Of a DNA stretch of 64,000 nucleotides, positions 56,501-63,305 are shown one piece after another. Position numbers and translations under genes: made by a program. Position 1 is the stretch's first letter, and every line of letters starts with the position of its first letter. Source of the DNA: Bacteroidaceae bacterium (GTDB lineage Bacteria; Bacteroidota; Bacteroidia; Bacteroidales; Bacteroidaceae); NCBI GenBank assembly GCA_017429525.1, contig JAFROT010000030.1, positions 198,599 to 262,598 of the forward strand. Reading direction: 5' to 3'. The notes below the pieces were generated by a model. The model had not been told where the DNA came from. It worked only from the letters and a program-made list of their open reading frames with translations, and did not search any database.

Positions 56501-58199
56501 CCGTGCGGACGTTGTCCAGGTTGTAATCCTTCAACTCATAGCCACGAATACGGCCCTGCTGGTCTATCATTGTATCGGTGTAGGCCTGGCAATAGTCGAG
56601 GATGTCCGCTCCGCCATAGCGCAAGTAAGTGTCCAGCATCGCTTCGAGCTCAATACCCATGACGTAGCTCCACTTGGGGCGCACAGAGAAGTCAAGGAGG
56701 TACGACTCGGGCGTGCGCCGCATTTCGGAGCGCGTCATCCACTCAGAGTAGCGACCGCCATAGGGCAACTGCTGCAGCACGAGGCTGCCATTGACGACGA
56801 GGTCGTGAAAACGGACGTCGCGCGTGCGTCCTTTAATCTGATTGCCCTCGGCCACTCCGTCCCAGCGGCAGTTGCTGACGTTGATGTCCTCTACACAAGT
56901 CTCCTCGTCTAGCCCCTCAATCAACACGCCGTAGCGCGAGCGTTGGCAGGTGACATGGCTCACATTCACATTCCTCACCGTAGGCAGGAAGCCGCGACAG
57001 CATTGCTCGCGCGGCTCATAGTTCAGATTGATCTTCACCACGGCCTCACGGCATTGTCCCACGCGGATGTCGCGGACGTTGATATTCTCCACTATCCCAC
57101 CCCGGCACGTATTGGTCTTTATGCGCAGCACGCGGTCCAGATTAGGCGAGTCCATCGTGCAATCGTGGGCAAAGACGTTGCGGCAGCCGCCGCTGATCTC
57201 AGAACCGATGACCACGCCGCCGTGGCCGTTCCGCATCTCGCATCGCCGTATGATGATGTTCTGCGCAGGTTCGCCTCGTTCGCGCCCGTCGCGGTTGCGC
57301 CCACTCTTGATGGCTATGCAGTCGTCGCCCGTGCTGAAGTAGCAATCCTCGATAAGCACCCTGTTGCACGACTCCGGGTCACAACCATCACCGTTGGGAC
57401 CGTCGTTCATGATCCTGACGCCACGTATGGTGACATCCGTGGATTGCAGCGGATGAATGACCCAGAAGGGCGAGCGCAGTAGCGTAACGTCCTGCACGAG
57501 CACACGTCGGCAATGGTTGAAGTTCAGCAGCTGAGGCCGCATGCCGTCCGACGGTCCGAACATACGCTGTGGCTGCCTCTGCCCTTGCTCGTCCGTCATC
57601 GGCACGCCATCCTCGCCCGCTCTGAGCAGACGGTCGCGCCCGCCTAATCGCTGACTGGGCACGCCCTCGTGCCATCCAAATTTTGGGTTGCCGCACCATG
57701 CCCACCACGTTTCGCGCGTGCCGCCGCCGTCGATGGTGCCTCGACCCGTAACGGCGATATCCTCGGCCTCGCAGGCATAGATGCAGGGCTGCAAGTTGTA
57801 GCAGTGCAGGCCCTCCCAGCTGGTTGCTACTATAGGATAGAGCGCTGGCTCGAAGGCAAACTCCAGATGCGCACCATCCTCCACGACCAGGTTCACCCCG
57901 CTCTTGAGCGTGATAGCGCCCGTCAGCAGATGCATATTTGAAGCTACCACCACTTTGCCGCCTCCACGAGCTGAGCACTGGTCGATAGCCCGCTGAATAG
58001 CCCGTTGGTTCTTGGCCGCCGTCTGTCCCGGCGCTGCGCCATAGCGCTCCACAGGGAACTCGGTCGTTGACAATCGTGGCTGCGCAATGCTCTGCTCAAT
58101 CTGCCGATAGCGTTCCTCGTCCCACTCCTGGCTCATGAGCATGGTCGGCATCAACGTACTGACTAACAGCAGAAAGAATTGTTTCCATTTCATCATCAT
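53520..58199 (-). CDS. Four-module pectinase: GH28-GH105-PL10-CE8
   Basis: A single 1559-residue secreted protein with a signal peptide ending near MLMSQ. Module 1 (~45-470), GH28 polygalacturonase: NDGPNGDGCDP (~268), TGDDCIAIKSGRN (~291), GHGGVVIGSE, RIKT. Module 2 (~485-870), GH105 unsaturated uronyl hydrolase: YAYQVWLDGIFMGLPYRV, QHCWGRAQGWFTMALVELLD. Module 3 (~875-1205), PL10 pectate lyase: VTGGWPKNIDMARPL, DNGGWPQFWPQPRGYQRHIT, FNDDAMVNTLRLL; it holds a Ser/Ala/Pro-rich insert at ~1113-1146. Module 4 (~1250-1559), CE8 pectin methylesterase: NPGESIQQAIERAP, NGVIVLQEGADDCVISGLTV, VDFLCPRGWCYATRC. Together the modules could de-esterify, cleave and trim homogalacturonan. No frame break is seen. 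The GH2 gene precedes it and GH43 follows, all on the same strand. Confidence 0.92.
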   Translation of the reverse strand: MMMKWKQFFLLLVSTLMPTMLMSQEWDEERYRQIEQSIAQPRLSTTEFPVERYGAAPGQTAAKNQRAIQRAIDQCSARGGGKVVVASNMHLLTGAITLKSGVNLVVEDGAHLEFAFEPALYPIVATSWEGLHCYNLQPCIYACEAEDIAVTGRGTIDGGGTRETWWAWCGNPKFGWHEGVPSQRLGGRDRLLRAGEDGVPMTDEQGQRQPQRMFGPSDGMRPQLLNFNHCRRVLVQDVTLLRSPFWVIHPLQSTDVTIRGVRIMNDGPNGDGCDPESCNRVLIEDCYFSTGDDCIAIKSGRNRDGRERGEPAQNIIIRRCEMRNGHGGVVIGSEISGGCRNVFAHDCTMDSPNLDRVLRIKTNTCRGGIVENINVRDIRVGQCREAVVKINLNYEPREQCCRGFLPTVRNVNVSHVTCQRSRYGVLIEGLDEETCVEDINVSNCRWDGVAEGNQIKGRTRDVRFHDLVVNGSLVLQQLPYGGRYSEWMTRSEMRRTPESYLLDFSVRPKWSYVMGIELEAMLDTYLRYGGADILDYCQAYTDTMIDQQGRIRGYELKDYNLDNVRTGHFVARMYQHHAEAKNRRAMQTLMRQLDRQPRTRVDGVYWHKAIYAYQVWLDGIFMGLPYRVLAAPMLLKQRQAQRVYDDAVSQIVATYHRTLDPATGLNRHAYDENRNMFWADPSTGLSQHCWGRAQGWFTMALVELLDALPEDYARRGELLDVLRNDLEAVVRWQDKSSGLWYQVMDSPGRKGNYLESSCSSMFAYALLKAANRGWVGERQLRDAGVRAYDAIVRRFIRVNPDRTISLTDGCAVAGLGPGASAEVVAALKKLNPKAQVKENRRRDGSYAYYLSEPVRDNDAKAVGPFIWASLQREIMDDCRVAEQMLLYQRVTGGWPKNIDMARPLTEAERARVVLDKQRRDDSTIDNGATTSQMNFLARLFQQTRDARYRDAFRQGVEYLLSGQYDNGGWPQFWPQPRGYQRHITFNDDAMVNTLRLLRDIYLQRPPYQGDLIDEALRHRASAAFDRGIDCILKCQIVSNGQPTIWCQQHDSATLEPAGARAYELPSYCSQESAAIVQLLMELPEPDERVRRAVRGAMRWFDDHKITGYRVERGSARSSSPSAASAASSSPSAAGDSSFPSSAAPDTRLVRDSSASPIWARFYDLTFAEPFVCDRDGVPRRRLEQIGSERRNGYSWYGNRPARLYPLYGQWAARHGLADAGSDISLNSKGGNERGIINMFRAPQVQPSAFDVVVNPGESIQQAIERAPAQPAQPFKILIRKGVYHEKVIIDRPNIVLVGEHRDSTVLTLAEAREKMGDVRYRGKPVGNGVIVLQEGADDCVISGLTVYNNYGTAVEPGNTTHQMAIYGRATRTIVINCNVWADGNDALSLWAPGGGMYYHADLYLRCLGVDFLCPRGWCYATRCRFVGDGHAILWHDGSGVKDKKLVVKDSSFDALSPTTLGRYHHDAQFVLLNCHLTSQIKDSNIRYAYISKQPDPNTWGLRAYYYNCYRDGGDSGWLKNNLEQMEGAPQPHSITARWTFNGQWDPEARIRDLWHVLAY
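54755..54865 (-). repeat. Low-complexity insert in the PL10 module
   Basis: A purine-rich GCGGAGG/GGAAGAGGAA tract on the plus strand encodes SSSPSAASAASSSPSAAG and further Ser/Ala/Pro residues, between YRVERGSA and RDSSASPIWARFYDLTF. It splits the conserved end of the PL10 domain and is probably a repeat expansion. Confidence 0.7.
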
Positions 58200-58322
58200 A
58201 CGGATAGCTTTTATTCAGCAGGCGCTAACGGTCTGCTTTTGCATGTATTCCTTTGTGCCGACTGCCCTCCCCCCGAACTCAGGCTGAAATTTGATTTATA
58301 TATATGAGTCCGTGACTGCTCA

Positions 58323-60998
58323 TCACTCCATGACAACTCTGAACGATCCCTTTAAACTGAACTTAGGCGAGGAAACGGAGACGTCGACCACTCCATGTTC
58401 TTCTTGTGGTTGGATAATCAGGAGGGCCTGGCCGCGGAAGGTCGTGGGCGAGAGTGAGCGGAAGGAACGTAGGTCGTAGGGATGGCCTGTGCCGGCCACT
58501 GCTATATGTCGGGCACCTGAAGTCCTGATGTTGAGGGGAAGCTCGGCCGTCGGACAGAGATGGCCGTCGGCATCCACCACGCGGAGATAGACGTAGGCGA
58601 GGTCATTATGCGACGACGAGATGACGGTGCTTTCCGCGGGCCGGTCATTTCCCGCGGGCACAAACTGTATGGCTGCTGGGGCGCCCGATGTGCGCAACGT
58701 CTGCGCCGCGTGCCTTCCCTTCACGACCTCTGCCTTCAGTTCACCTGGCTCGTAGGCTACGCGGAAGGTGGCGGTATAGGTCTTTGGATTGACGTCCTGT
58801 TCACCAATGACATGGCCATTGACCGACAGACGAACGCGAGGTTCACGGGTATAGACGTTCACACGCAGGGAGTCGCTGCGATGACCGTTCACGTCGTGCA
58901 CGACACCAGTCCTGAGCGTAGCATTGTCATACTTCTCCGGACGGATGTCTACGGGCAGGTAGCCGCAGGCGTTCGGCCCGTCGTAGTAGGCGTAATCGTG
59001 CCAGTTCCAGTGGTTCTCCTCGGCTGTCCAGCACCAGCCCAATGCGTCCTCATGCTCGCCGTCGGTCACCGACGGGCGCACGGCAATGGCTATCGGTCGA
59101 TTTCCCCAGACGACATCACGATAATAAGACTGGGGCTTCTTCACTCCAGTCAGATCGAGGTCACCGCACCAGGCGTTGAACCACGGCCATGCCAGCAGTT
59201 GTATCCACCGTCCGCGGTCGCTGCGTTCAAGGGCGTGACCCAGTCCTGCCTCGCCAATGTAGTCGATGGCCGTCCACTCAAAGTCACCGATGACGTATGG
59301 CAGACGGTCGACGGTATTCCAGATGTCCGCCACGGCATTGGGGTAGGATTCAGAACCGTACATGATGCGCTCTGGGAACAGCTTGTGGTCGTTCTCGTAG
59401 CGGCGCAATTCATAGTTATAGCCACCCACTTCGACCAGCTCGAATGCCCTTGGCGAGTCCTTGTCCCACGTCATCTTCTGCGGCTGGCGATCCCAATAGT
59501 CGTTCACGGCGAGGGTCGTCGGGCGCGTTGTGTCCTCATGCTTGATGGCTCTGGTGATGGCATCGGCTATCTCCTTGCCACGCGGAACGTCAGAACGCTG
59601 GGCTATTTCATTGCCTATGCTCCACATGATGACTGAGGGGTGGTTGCGGTCGCGGCGCACCATCAGCGCCGCATCATGCTCGAAATTCGTGATGCCGCAG
59701 CCCACAGGCTCGCCATCTACAATCACTTGCTTCTCCTTTGAAAAGTAGTTGCTGTAGTCGTCACGGCGCTTAGGTTCTTCCCATTGGTCGAAACACTCAT
59801 CGATCACCAGGAGGCCAAGACTGTCGCAGGCATAAAGGAAGGCCTCGGAAGGCAGGTTGTGACTGGTGCGCACGGCATTGAATCCCTGAGCCTTCAGCAG
59901 TTCGGCCTTACGAACCTCTGCGCGGTCAATGGCAGCGGTACCCAGCAAGCCGTTGTCGTGATGCACGCAGCCGCCACGGAGCTTCGTCGGCTTTCCGTTG
60001 AGCAAGAAACCTTTCTCGGCCGAGAAAGCTATGCTGCGGATGCCGAAGGGGATGGCCAGCGCATCTTGTTCGCCGGCAGCGGTGTGAAGGTTGATGCGGG
60101 CGGTGTAGCGATAAGGCGAATCGACCGACCACAGGCGTGGAGCTTTCACCGTGAGTTCCGTAGCGACGACGGCCTCGCCGAGGGATTTGCCAGCAGTAGC
60201 CACCACCTTTCCGGCAGCATCGACAATCTCCACTTTCATCTCACCATTTACCTCTGCGGAATTCTCGTTGAAAACCTTTGCCGACACCTTGACTTTAGCA
60301 CTTTTCCCCTCTACCACAGAGGCATCGACATACGTGTCCCACTCGTCCAGATGCAGCCTGTTCGTCGTTTCCAGCCACACATGCCGGTAGATGCCGCTGC
60401 CAGTGTACCAGCGGCAGTTCACCCCCTCATTGGTGGTTTTCACGGCTATGGTGACCAGCCGCTCGTCATGCTTGTTGCGGTTGGCCTCGTCCTGAAGGAT
60501 GGCATTCAAGTCGACCACAAAGGGCATATATCCAAAGACATTCATCGCCGCCTTCTTGCCGTTCACCCACACTTCAGCCTGATTGTAGACGCCATCGAAA
60601 CGCAGGCGGAACAACTTCTGCCGGATGGCCTCGTCGACGGAAGCGCCAGGCAGACGGAATGTCTTGCGATACCAACCCGTACCGCCCACCGTCTGACCCG
60701 AATCGGAGTCGCCGATGCTGAGTCGGGAGAAAGGCCCCACCTGCCAGTTGCTCCATTCCGGCGTCTGCTCGCGATAGTCGTGAGTGTAAGCCACCGGCTC
60801 CATACTAAAGTCGTGGGGCACAATGACCTCACGCCAACTGGAGTCGTCACCATTCACGGTCTCTGCATTGACGACTTCACCACGATGAAAGCGCCAGCCT
60901 TCATCAAAAGACTGTTTACGTTGGGCGCTGACTGTCGAAGAAACAGATAGCCACAATGCCATGACCTGTAATATGAAACTGATTTTCTTCATATCCAT
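58323..60998 (-). CDS. GH2-family glycosidase (beta-galactosidase type)
   Basis: 891 residues with a signal peptide (MDMKKISFILQVMALWLSVS). The ATG at 60992 (MKK) is an equally good start. Sugar-binding domain with RQSFDEGWRFHRGE-like opening, IVPHDFSMEP and GGTGWYRKTFRLPG. Catalytic barrel: acid/base Glu in HPSVIMWSIGNEIAQ (~459) and nucleophile Glu in YVIGDFEWTAIDYIGEAG (~571). The C-terminal region contains domains typical of longer Bacteroidetes GH2 proteins (DUF4982-like around 690-740). Probably removes beta-galactose from pectin or hemicellulose side chains. First gene of the pectinase operon. Confidence 0.88.
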   Translation of the reverse strand: MDMKKISFILQVMALWLSVSSTVSAQRKQSFDEGWRFHRGEVVNAETVNGDDSSWREVIVPHDFSMEPVAYTHDYREQTPEWSNWQVGPFSRLSIGDSDSGQTVGGTGWYRKTFRLPGASVDEAIRQKLFRLRFDGVYNQAEVWVNGKKAAMNVFGYMPFVVDLNAILQDEANRNKHDERLVTIAVKTTNEGVNCRWYTGSGIYRHVWLETTNRLHLDEWDTYVDASVVEGKSAKVKVSAKVFNENSAEVNGEMKVEIVDAAGKVVATAGKSLGEAVVATELTVKAPRLWSVDSPYRYTARINLHTAAGEQDALAIPFGIRSIAFSAEKGFLLNGKPTKLRGGCVHHDNGLLGTAAIDRAEVRKAELLKAQGFNAVRTSHNLPSEAFLYACDSLGLLVIDECFDQWEEPKRRDDYSNYFSKEKQVIVDGEPVGCGITNFEHDAALMVRRDRNHPSVIMWSIGNEIAQRSDVPRGKEIADAITRAIKHEDTTRPTTLAVNDYWDRQPQKMTWDKDSPRAFELVEVGGYNYELRRYENDHKLFPERIMYGSESYPNAVADIWNTVDRLPYVIGDFEWTAIDYIGEAGLGHALERSDRGRWIQLLAWPWFNAWCGDLDLTGVKKPQSYYRDVVWGNRPIAIAVRPSVTDGEHEDALGWCWTAEENHWNWHDYAYYDGPNACGYLPVDIRPEKYDNATLRTGVVHDVNGHRSDSLRVNVYTREPRVRLSVNGHVIGEQDVNPKTYTATFRVAYEPGELKAEVVKGRHAAQTLRTSGAPAAIQFVPAGNDRPAESTVISSSHNDLAYVYLRVVDADGHLCPTAELPLNIRTSGARHIAVAGTGHPYDLRSFRSLSPTTFRGQALLIIQPQEEHGVVDVSVSSPKFSLKGSFRVVME

Positions 60999-61187
60999 TT
61001 ATAGTGTCTTCTGAATAAATAGCGAGTCACCAAACTGTATCGTGCCTGACCACCATTTGCCGTTCGTTAAGGGAGAAACGCCTAACTGTTCGACAAGCCA
61101 AACTCCAGTTCGCCTTTTCACAGCTAACGCAGCTTTTATTCTATATGAATACCTAATAATTTGTTGGCAAAGGTATAAAAAATCCAT
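60999..61187 (-). pseudogene. Decayed XRE-type helix-turn-helix gene
   Basis: The translated frame contains RIKAALAVKRRTGVWLVEQL then GVSPLTNGKWWSGTIQ. This lines up with the common Bacteroidetes XRE-like HTH pattern (RIK..L.E..RTGKWLAEQLGKDP.TVSKWCTNT.Q). After WSGTIQ the similarity ends and the frame stops at the base next to the GH2 ATG. The recognition helix is damaged (TVSKWC to TNGKWW), and a promoter-like element lies inside the frame. I read it as a relic, not a working regulator. Confidence 0.55.
61168..61175 (-). promoter_or_regulatory. Promoter -7 element for the GH2-pectinase-GH43 operon
   Basis: TACCTTTG (complement of CAAAGGTA), an exact TAnnTTTG match about 170 bp upstream of the GH2 ATG. 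The transcript would carry the HTH relic as a long leader. Confidence 0.5.
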
Positions 61188-61344
61188 TAATGGAACGACT
61201 ATTATTGAAGGAAATTACTTACATCCTTATCATTTCATTGAAATTATTGCAAAATGTAACATCTACCCCAATTGCTCTGTGCGTAATAATACAAGTGCCT
61301 CCGTTCTTGCGTGGCCTGAATGGGCAAAGGGCGTGTACACGCAG

Positions 61345-61383
61345 AATCCCCGCCGACGAGAAAGGGATGCGTCGGCGGGGATT
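61345..61383 (-). terminator. Hairpin terminator, copy A
   Basis: AATCCCCGCCGACG (61345-61358) pairs perfectly over 14 bp with CGTCGGCGGGGATT (61370-61383), with an 11-base loop. The T-tract is weak. Confidence 0.6.
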
Positions 61384-61474
61384 TCCAATGGGATGCAGAT
61401 GAGTCTCGTGCCTCAGATTCAGGCGGCGTGCGGCTGCCATGGGCGACGGGGTGGCAGGACAGGCTCACTCCTTC

Positions 61475-61552
61475 TTAGTCGTCCATAGCGATGAGGGCAC
61501 CAGCTCTGTTGAACTTCAGGTCCAAGCCGTTGGAGAGCTCGATCTCGTAGCC
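61475..61552 (-). pseudogene. PepSY-like gene fragment (C-terminal copy)
   Basis: The frame encodes GYEIELSNGLDLKFNRAGAL IAMDD, differing from the intact gene's tail by one residue (Gly for Asp). Upstream the frame is unrelated repeat sequence, so only the 3' end was copied or retained. Confidence 0.8.
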
Positions 61553-61696
61553 GGGGCCTAATGGGGCGTATTGAGTTGAGGGTTCTTCGCAGAGCGCGCT
61601 CGGCATCCCGAAGGGTGACGCTTGACACTTCAAGAAGCGAGCAAGCTCGAGCGGAGAGTTGAGAGTTCTTTGTAAAGCAAAACTCAAACGAGTGTT

Positions 61697-61734
61697 TTCG
61701 TTATCGTTATCGTTTTCGTTAACGTTTTCGTTAT
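61697..61734. repeat. TTCGTTATCGTTATCG simple repeat
   Basis: TTCGTTATCGTTATCGTTTT then CGTTAACGTTTTCGTTATT: the complement of the repeat type that fills 15984-16050. Confidence 0.7.
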
Positions 61735-62220
61735 TACCCCTTTGCCATTTCCGCCTTCTGCGGCGTCCCGTCACTTCGCTCCGCGACTTGCACAAGTCGA
61801 TGGCTGCACCCGTGCGCTTTCCGAGAACACTCAGTTCTCTGAAATGCTCCGCGTTATCGTTTTCGTTTTTGCCCGAATTTGCCTTCACGCCTTCACCTCG
61901 ACCCTATTCGATTGAATAATAATGGAATACAAGTGAAGGATAAGGTGAAGGATAGGGTGAAATGTGAAAGATAAACGCCGTTTTTAGGGCAAAGACTCAA
62001 AACTCGACCATAGGAATATGCGGAGCATCGTTCTTCGCAGAGCGCCCTCGGCTGGAAAAACGCTTGACAATTCAAAAGCAAACAGAGCCCGAACGCCAAG
62101 CTCCGAGTGCCGCAGACCATACAGAGAGAGTGAGTCGGGTGGTCGGATAGGGTGAGCAGAGCAGTCGATGAGGGCGAGTGGAGCGGTCGGGTGAGGCCTC
62201 ACGACCTGTTGTTGAGGGTT

Positions 62221-62258
62221 GTCTCATGAGTGAGACAAACGAGTCTCATTAATGAGAC
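62221..62258. repeat. Second palindrome array (two units, 22-bp period)
   Basis: GTCTCATGAGTGAGAC (62221-62236) and GTCTCATTAATGAGAC (62243-62258) are separated by AAACGA. Arms, period and spacer are the same as in the array at 51754-51813, but the four central bases differ (TGAG, TTAA versus CCGG, CTGG). Confidence 0.9.
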
Positions 62259-62505
62259 AAATCGGAACGGGCGAAAGAACGGCGTCGAACGGGCGAAAGT
62301 GCCCGTGGGCGCAAAGAGCGGAGAAGCTGTATGCGCGAACTGCTGTGCGATCGTGTTTGCTAAAGTTGGCGTTAATAAAGTTTAAATCCTTCACCTTTTG
62401 GAGTATCTTTCACCCTATCTTTCACCTTCTACGCCCCTGAAGATTAATTATTTGGGAGTGCTGGTGAAGGCGTGAAAGGAAAATTAGGCAAATTGCCAAG
62501 ATAAA

Positions 62506-62769
62506 ATACAAGTGCCTCCGTTCTTGCGTGGCCTGAATGGGCAAAGGGCGCGTACACGCAGAATCCCCGCCGACGAGAAAGGGATGCGTCGGCGGGGATT
62601 TCCAATGGGATGCAGATGGGTCTCGTGCCTCGGATTCAGGCGGCGTGGGGCTGCCGTAGGCGACGGGGTGGCAGGACAGGCTCACTCCTTCTTAGTCGTC
62701 CATAGCGATGAGCGCACCAGCTCTGTTGAACTTCAGGTCCAAGTCGTTAGAGAGCTCAATCTCGTAGCC
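62506..62769 (-). repeat. Segmental duplication, copy B (in the intact PepSY-like gene)
   Basis: Parent-like copy of 61289-61552. It covers the 3' end of the PepSY-like gene (from 62769 down), its stop codon at 62692 and the terminator hairpin. Confidence 0.9.
62562..62600 (-). terminator. Hairpin terminator of the PepSY-like gene
   Basis: 14-bp perfect stem, AATCCCCGCCGACG with CGTCGGCGGGGATT, about 90 bp after the stop codon, identical to copy A. Confidence 0.65.
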
Positions 62770-63132
62770 ATAGGGCTCCTTGTCGATCTTGACAATCTGA
62801 ACGTCTGTGAAGTTGCTCTTGACATAGTTGGCGATGGCGGTCGGGACGAGATGTGCGGGCACGGGCTGCAGCTGAGCGTCTACTTTGTTCCAGATACCCC
62901 GTCTGTCGAACTCCACTTTCGTGCCGTCGGAGAGGTGTACCTCATAGGAGGGGTTGACGAAGCCGTCTTTCTCGGCGTATGCGATGGTGGCGTTGGGGAA
63001 GGTCTTCTTGACGAAGGTCTGTGCGGCGGCGGGGAGCTGCGTGGCGGCGATCATCACATCGTCGGCGAGGCTGACTGCGGATTGCATGAACATAGCTGCG
63101 AAGGCTACGAGGAAGAATTTGTTCGTTTTCAT
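62692..63132 (-). CDS. Periplasmic PepSY-like domain protein
   Basis: 146 residues with a signal peptide (MKTNKFFLVAFAAMFMQSAV, cleaved near SLA-DD). Two repeats of a PepSY-like (BLIP-like) fold: AAQTFVKKTFPNATIAYAEK with YEVHLSDGTKVEFDRRGIW, and AIANYVKSNFTDVQIVKIDK with YEIELSNDLDLKFNRAGALI. Such small secreted proteins are common in gut Bacteroidetes, and the fold is linked to protease inhibition or binding. The exact role is unknown. It has a strong promoter and a 5' leader with a perfect 43-bp tandem duplication. Confidence 0.85.
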   Translation of the reverse strand: MKTNKFFLVAFAAMFMQSAVSLADDVMIAATQLPAAAQTFVKKTFPNATIAYAEKDGFVNPSYEVHLSDGTKVEFDRRGIWNKVDAQLQPVPAHLVPTAIANYVKSNFTDVQIVKIDKEPYGYEIELSNDLDLKFNRAGALIAMDD

Positions 63133-63185
63133 AGTTGTAATGTTTTTAGTGAGTAATTATGGAATTTATGGAATTCTTTTTCTTT

Positions 63186-63271
63186 GATGTTTTGTCGTCC
63201 GACTTTGCTGTTCTTGTCTTTCGACGTTGATGTTTTGTCGTCCGACTTTGCTGTTCTTGTCTTTCGACGTT
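63186..63271 (-). repeat. Perfect 43-bp tandem duplication in the PepSY-gene leader
   Basis: Units 63186-63228 and 63229-63271 are identical (beginning GATGTTTTGTCGTCCGACTT on the plus strand). They lie between the -7 element and the ATG, inside the predicted 5' UTR. Confidence 0.95.
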
Positions 63272-63272
63272 G

Positions 63273-63305
63273 CAAAGGTAAGGGTATTCCACGCCCCATT
63301 CCAAA
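63273..63305 (-). promoter_or_regulatory. Promoter of the PepSY-like gene
   Basis: -7 TACCTTTG (complement of 63273-63280) and -33 TTTG (complement of 63302-63305), 21 bp apart. Both elements are exact. Confidence 0.8.

Larger units (their letters stand above)
61289..61552 (-). repeat. Segmental duplication, copy A (3' end of the PepSY-like gene plus terminator)
   Basis: This segment matches 62506-62769 without gaps (constant offset 1217 bp) and with only about a dozen substitutions. It contains the last ~26 codons of the PepSY-like gene, its stop and the downstream hairpin. Confidence 0.9.
61188..62691. other. 1.5-kb non-coding region with duplications and repeats
   Basis: No intact gene is seen. 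It holds two copies of a 264-bp segment, a palindrome array, TTCGTTATCG and CTTCACC-type simple repeats (for example TGAAGGATAAGGTGAAGGAT near 61936), and the phrase TTCTTCGCAGAGCGC repeated near 61582 and 62031. The longer open frames here are repeat-derived and not convincing. Confidence 0.6.

Noticed and set aside
61475-61888. 137-codon frame upstream of the PepSY fragment
   Set aside because: Only the last ~25 codons are related to a gene. The rest translates simple repeats (NENVNENDNDNEN), so I annotate only the fragment.
61999-62440. Short frames between the duplicated segments
   Set aside because: They cross simple repeats and the palindrome array, lack ribosome sites and resemble no family.
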